Of a stretch of DNA of 14,326 nt, positions 11,601 through 14,326 are shown one piece after another. The stretch is from positions 1-14,326 of the forward strand of contig CAIOCC010000152.1 in the NCBI GenBank assembly GCA_903856555.1, written 5' to 3'. The stretch's first letter is position 1, and the number at the start of each line of letters is the position of its first letter. The stretch comes from an uncultured Bacteroidota bacterium. GTDB lineage: Bacteria; Bacteroidota; Bacteroidia; UBA7662. Under the pieces are notes generated by a model, which did no database searches, was not told the origin of the DNA, and saw nothing but the letters and a program-made list of their open reading frames with translations. Both the position numbers and the translations under genes were made by a program.

Positions 11601-14326
11601 AGGTTGTTGGCGGCCGGCCAAATGGTTTCGGGACTTCCAGAACCCACCGGAGTGACCACCAGTTTTTGTTCGTATTCGTAATAATTCTGGTTGTAGTCGT
11701 TGCCCAAACGAACAAAAGCGGCCACATCGCCGTCGTTCAAAAATTCTCCCTCGGCATGAATAAACATTTCGAGTCTTTTGTAGGCCCGTATATCAAAAGA
11801 GGTGTTTTTGAAGGCAGCCCGGCTATCGCCATCCTTTAGTTTGCAAAAGCGAACTTGCAAGGATTGTTCATTAAGCTGTTGGAAATTGGTGGTGTACACA
11901 TTACGAACACGCTCAATGCCTGGAGGCAGAACATAGGGAATCGGTAATTTGTTACCGTTTTCTTCGATGTTAACGGTGGATAACAAAAACACCGTGGGGT
12001 CCCCTTGGTCAACAGGTGTGTATTCACCTGGAGGGGCCAAGCTTTGCAAATAGCGACGCCAATCGGTACGGACCAATTGCAAGGAAGCCAGGCGGCATAC
12101 GATACTGTCGTTAAAACCCGTGAAATACATTCGGGCGAAGCGAATGGACTTGTAATCCGAAATATTCCCAACCCGCCGATCGGGCGCCAAAACCGGGACC
12201 CTAAACTGGTACCATTTCACCGTTTCGGTGGTTCCGTTGCGAAGGGTCACCGGAGATTCGTAGATATCGGTGATGTAATTCTGCCCAATTTGCATTTCGC
12301 TGGGAAAAAGGTTCACCCGGTATTCAAAATAATCCTCGGTTTGGGTCAGGGTGTTGTCGTTGTTGAGGTCTTCGGAATTGGGCACGTTGGTGGCCGATGT
12401 GGGATAGGGTTCCGGGGATTGTTGGTCGGTGGCTGAATTGCCCTGAGGCAGGTTGAAGCGCTTGTAACGCCCCAGAACCGATACTTTGGCGGCATCCAAG
12501 TCGCTGCCCCGAAAATGATGGTAATTGTCCGAGGCCGGGTCATTCAACGCCTTTTGGTAGGCCGTTGAGTTGGTGCCCAAGGCATTGCCCAAGGGGTTGA
12601 GGAAGCGGTCGCCGTAGAAGCCCCGTTCCCCTGCATCATCAAAACCATCCAGTCCAACATCTTGGGTCGTTCTGGAGGCCGGATTGTTATCAAAGGCGTT
12701 GACCAAGGGGGGTAATTTCGGAACCAGGCCCCAGGCCGTCGTGTCTACCTGACCGGTTCCATCGGCCTTGGGGAATCCGTTTTCGAATGATCGGCGACCG
12801 TCTTTGAGGAGGTCCTCGGAGCAGTTTCCTAGGTTAAAATAGAGGGTACCACCGCGGTGATTGGGTTGGTTGATGAAGGGGTCCATCATCCAGAATTCAA
12901 TAAACTCGATGTTAGCGGCTTCAAAATCATTCGGCTCCACGCGCCTTTGCATTCCACCCCATCGAGAGGCCGGGTTCAAGAGGCGACCCGCGGTGTCGAT
13001 GCCTGCGGACAAGGGACCCGAAAGGGCATCAAAATTGTAAGGACCCTTCTCGGTGGGGTAATAGGCCAAATCGAAGGTGGGCAGGTTGACCGGTTGGTTG
13101 TTGGCCAGTTGTCGGTTGGGAAAAACCTCCTGAACCAAAACCTCCCGCATGTAGTGGTTGGATTTCATCGCCACATCATTTTGGATATGGGAGGGGGTCA
13201 GGGGAGAGTTCCGAAAAAACAGCGGATCAATATTGTACCAACTTAGGTTGGCACGGTTGTAACCATAGGGAAGGCTGTCTCTCAAGCGATGTTCCGGGTA
13301 ACGCGATGGGGTGGACGAATGGAACCAACTGTTAAAACTGCGCAGGTCGTAATTGCTTTCGGAACTTTCAAAATCGTCGATGTAGGATACCCCCGCCGCC
13401 CCCAAGACCGCTGAATTTCCAGGTAGCAGATGGGCCACTTCGGCATTGAGCTGGTAATTGGACAATTCTTCACTGCGATAAAGGGGCAGCAGGTTGAGCA
13501 GACGGGTGATCAGTCGGCTGTCTTTTTGCATGCTGATATCGGCGCCCAGGATATTGTTGGAAACCGGTTCTTCGCCTTGGTTGACCTTTTGGGTGACGGG
13601 TCGCTCCACCATGCGGACCACGGTTCCGCCCAGGCTGACATCCTTGCTGAGGCGATAATCCAAGCGGGCCCCCATCATGTTTCGTTGATTGGACTGAAAA
13701 ATGGGGTTGTTCTCAAAGGAAACCTGGATAGGTTCGGCGGACGAAAGGAGGCTGGAGTTGATAATGCGGACCTTGCCCATCATGTAATCCACCGTATAAT
13801 CCTGTCCCTCGCTCAGGAGTCGGCCTCCTGCGTTCACTCGGACCGAACCCTGGGGCACATTGGTGGCACCCAGGCTGATTTCGCTACCCGAAGCGGATTG
13901 GTACTGCCCAATTAACCGAAAACGATTGAGTTCAGGAAACTGCTGAGCCCAAGCACGGGTGCTATCGTAGAGCGGCTGAAAAACATATTTGCGCTTGATT
14001 TCCGGAGCTGTTACGCCGGCCGCGTCAAAGGCCGCCTCCAAATCCCTTCCAAAAGGCTCCACCCGAGGAAAAATAACGCGTCCCCTGGCTTGGTCCACGG
14101 TGAGGTTGCTGACAAAGTCAAAAATCCCGTCGGGTTGAGGTTCCAATTGGGTATTAAGTTGATCCAGGCCCAGGACGGAGATTAATTGTTGGCCGGCCAG
14201 ACTCCCTTCGGGAATAAAATTTTTGTTACCGTTGAGAACATCGGTGTAAACAATGTCCAGACGAAAATTTTGATTCGATAATTGAAAAGCATTAAGGGAA
14301 TAAATGTTTTTCATCATCAAATCCCA
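8660..14326 (-). CDS. sprA: SprA/Sov type IX secretion outer-membrane translocon, 5'-partial
   Basis: 1888 residues are visible and the frame runs off the right edge. Known SprA is about 2400 residues, so roughly the first 500, including the signal peptide, are outside the window. SprA (Sov in Porphyromonas) forms the giant single-chain 36-strand beta-barrel through which type IX cargo crosses the outer membrane; it is also required for gliding in Flavobacterium. Recognisable segments are 'WDLMMKNIYSL' at the edge, 'SYIDDFESSE' near 314-323, 'FIEFWMMDPF', 'LYFNLGNCSEDLLKDGR', 'QDVGLDGFDDAGERGFYGDRF' and 'GELWFNELRLTDFDNRSG'. After these come many alternating amphipathic strands, ending in the aromatic beta-strand 'GVSLRFTLAN' typical of outer-membrane barrels. 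There is no internal stop or frameshift. A Lys/Pro/Asp-rich insert lies at 10078-10200. The other T9SS genes (gldKLMN, porV) are not in the window. gcvH follows on the same strand after 153 bases. Confidence 0.96.
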   Translation of the reverse strand, partial: WDLMMKNIYSLNAFQLSNQNFRLDIVYTDVLNGNKNFIPEGSLAGQQLISVLGLDQLNTQLEPQPDGIFDFVSNLTVDQARGRVIFPRVEPFGRDLEAAFDAAGVTAPEIKRKYVFQPLYDSTRAWAQQFPELNRFRLIGQYQSASGSEISLGATNVPQGSVRVNAGGRLLSEGQDYTVDYMMGKVRIINSSLLSSAEPIQVSFENNPIFQSNQRNMMGARLDYRLSKDVSLGGTVVRMVERPVTQKVNQGEEPVSNNILGADISMQKDSRLITRLLNLLPLYRSEELSNYQLNAEVAHLLPGNSAVLGAAGVSYIDDFESSESNYDLRSFNSWFHSSTPSRYPEHRLRDSLPYGYNRANLSWYNIDPLFFRNSPLTPSHIQNDVAMKSNHYMREVLVQEVFPNRQLANNQPVNLPTFDLAYYPTEKGPYNFDALSGPLSAGIDTAGRLLNPASRWGGMQRRVEPNDFEAANIEFIEFWMMDPFINQPNHRGGTLYFNLGNCSEDLLKDGRRSFENGFPKADGTGQVDTTAWGLVPKLPPLVNAFDNNPASRTTQDVGLDGFDDAGERGFYGDRFLNPLGNALGTNSTAYQKALNDPASDNYHHFRGSDLDAAKVSVLGRYKRFNLPQGNSATDQQSPEPYPTSATNVPNSEDLNNDNTLTQTEDYFEYRVNLFPSEMQIGQNYITDIYESPVTLRNGTTETVKWYQFRVPVLAPDRRVGNISDYKSIRFARMYFTGFNDSIVCRLASLQLVRTDWRRYLQSLAPPGEYTPVDQGDPTVFLLSTVNIEENGNKLPIPYVLPPGIERVRNVYTTNFQQLNEQSLQVRFCKLKDGDSRAAFKNTSFDIRAYKRLEMFIHAEGEFLNDGDVAAFVRLGNDYNQNYYEYEQKLVVTPVGSGSPETIWPAANNLTIYFSDLNEAKKERNLQNWPLNIPFRMTTASGHRVTILGNPNLSQVQTVMLGVRNPRKESGSSDDGLEKCGELWFNELRLTDFDNRSGTAATGNLNMKLADLGTLNATGLYKGIGFGGLESKVSERSREELLQYDASTNLDLGKFFGSKSGMRIPVYAAYGETFSTPEFNPLDGDVLLKNVLENYQKGVQRDSIVNAAETYNQRKAFNITNLQKTRTGSGMPMPWDLENFNLTVAYSENFQRNPFTAFNTTKTYKASVGYQYSGRTTPVRPLQNVAWLKAKPLALIRDFNFNYLPTSLNFRVDVDRLFQHTQLRNNAEGGRGIAPTVNKNFLMNRVFGMRYDLTQGLRLEYDANAAARIDEPFGLLDTESKRDTVLQNLRNGGRPTRFNHTLNANYQVPINKLPLMDFVNLAFQYQANYEWLAAPLAASNLGNTIQNSRTQRANLNITMNTLYNRWAFLRKVLADQSLKDPLPSKPGTKDPKTGAKDPKANPKDPKAKGTPIRKPPVVPEEDYSKNLWRGTIKMLAMLKNVSANLSLTEGTVIPGFNLEPTLLGNNTSLNAPGFPFVLGDQRDLRPTIIAKNWLSTDTNITALYVTNRNLNAQLQATLEPFREFRITVTATKTDVMRFQQNFRANRFGEVTPFNGMENGDFSISILSLRGALERIPTIPGQADYLSSANFRRFEDSRLDIAERLAAINPNSSGRGAIDSLFPDGYSRKSIDVLIPSFLAAYTGQDPRRVSTSYFPVIPMPNWRVNYAGLTRFEWFKDRFQNIMISHGYRSVFSVGNFSTNLIYKETNGAASRRDSINTKDFYPKYQIAQIGIAEQLSPLIGVDATLKNNLTFRLEYKTSRNLVLTLVNNRLNENTLREWTVGAGYRWNNPRLPFLVNGELRELKNDLNLRFDLNIRDNYMIMRDLDGVEPQPSGGGRTVSVKPSADYILNDMINVRFFVDYQLSTPYISTSFPNSQTSGGVSLRFTLAN
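10078..10200 (-). repeat. KDP-rich low-complexity insert in SprA
   Basis: The frame encodes four KDP motifs within about 30 residues (KDPLPSKPG, KDPKTGA, KDPKANP, KDPKAKG), matched by imperfect DNA repeats of GGGTCTTT type on the plus strand. Between predicted beta-strands this would form a flexible, strongly basic loop. It looks like repeat expansion inside the gene rather than a domain. Confidence 0.7.

Overview
The window looks like chromosomal DNA from a member of the Bacteroidota. It carries a large 3' part of sprA, the outer-membrane translocon gene of the type IX secretion system, which is restricted to this phylum. It also has a Bacteroidota-type Ig-like/carboxypeptidase-regulatory-like protein, a MELKKNPKAD-type TonB protein, almost no Shine-Dalgarno sequences, and promoter candidates resembling TTTG / TAnnTTTG. 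GC content is moderate (around half by eye). A Flavobacteriia-like lineage is a guess from the sprA-gcvH-vanZ-tonB order. I see no tRNA, rRNA, CRISPR array, insertion sequence or phage gene.

Layout. Positions 1-2654 (+): the 3' part of an Ig-like domain protein, then rlmN (23S rRNA/tRNA adenine-C2 methyltransferase). Positions 2694-5862 (-): a two-gene metal importer operon. The first gene fuses a periplasmic Mn/Zn-type solute-binding protein, one transmembrane helix and an ABC ATPase. The second fuses an ABC-3 family permease to a DtxR/MntR-like metalloregulator. Positions 5863-6116: a divergent intergenic region with promoter candidates, an operator-like inverted repeat and a long hairpin. 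Positions 6117-6887 (+): an Mn-type superoxide dismutase with a Tat-like signal. Positions 6979-14326 (-): sprA (5' end outside the window), gcvH, a VanZ-family membrane protein and a TonB-family protein, closed by a rho-independent terminator.

How the genes may work together. The most notable part is 2694-6887. Binding protein, ATPase, permease and metal-sensing regulator are compressed into two polypeptides, and they are transcribed away from an SOD whose active-site residues are of the manganese type. The regulator domain has Glu where DtxR has its Cys ligand, as in manganese-sensing MntR. I infer a manganese acquisition and oxidative-stress module. The permease-regulator fusion parallels chlamydial YtgCR. 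I know of no characterised SBP-TM-ATPase fusion of this kind. The sprA side is an ordinary conserved Bacteroidota neighbourhood.
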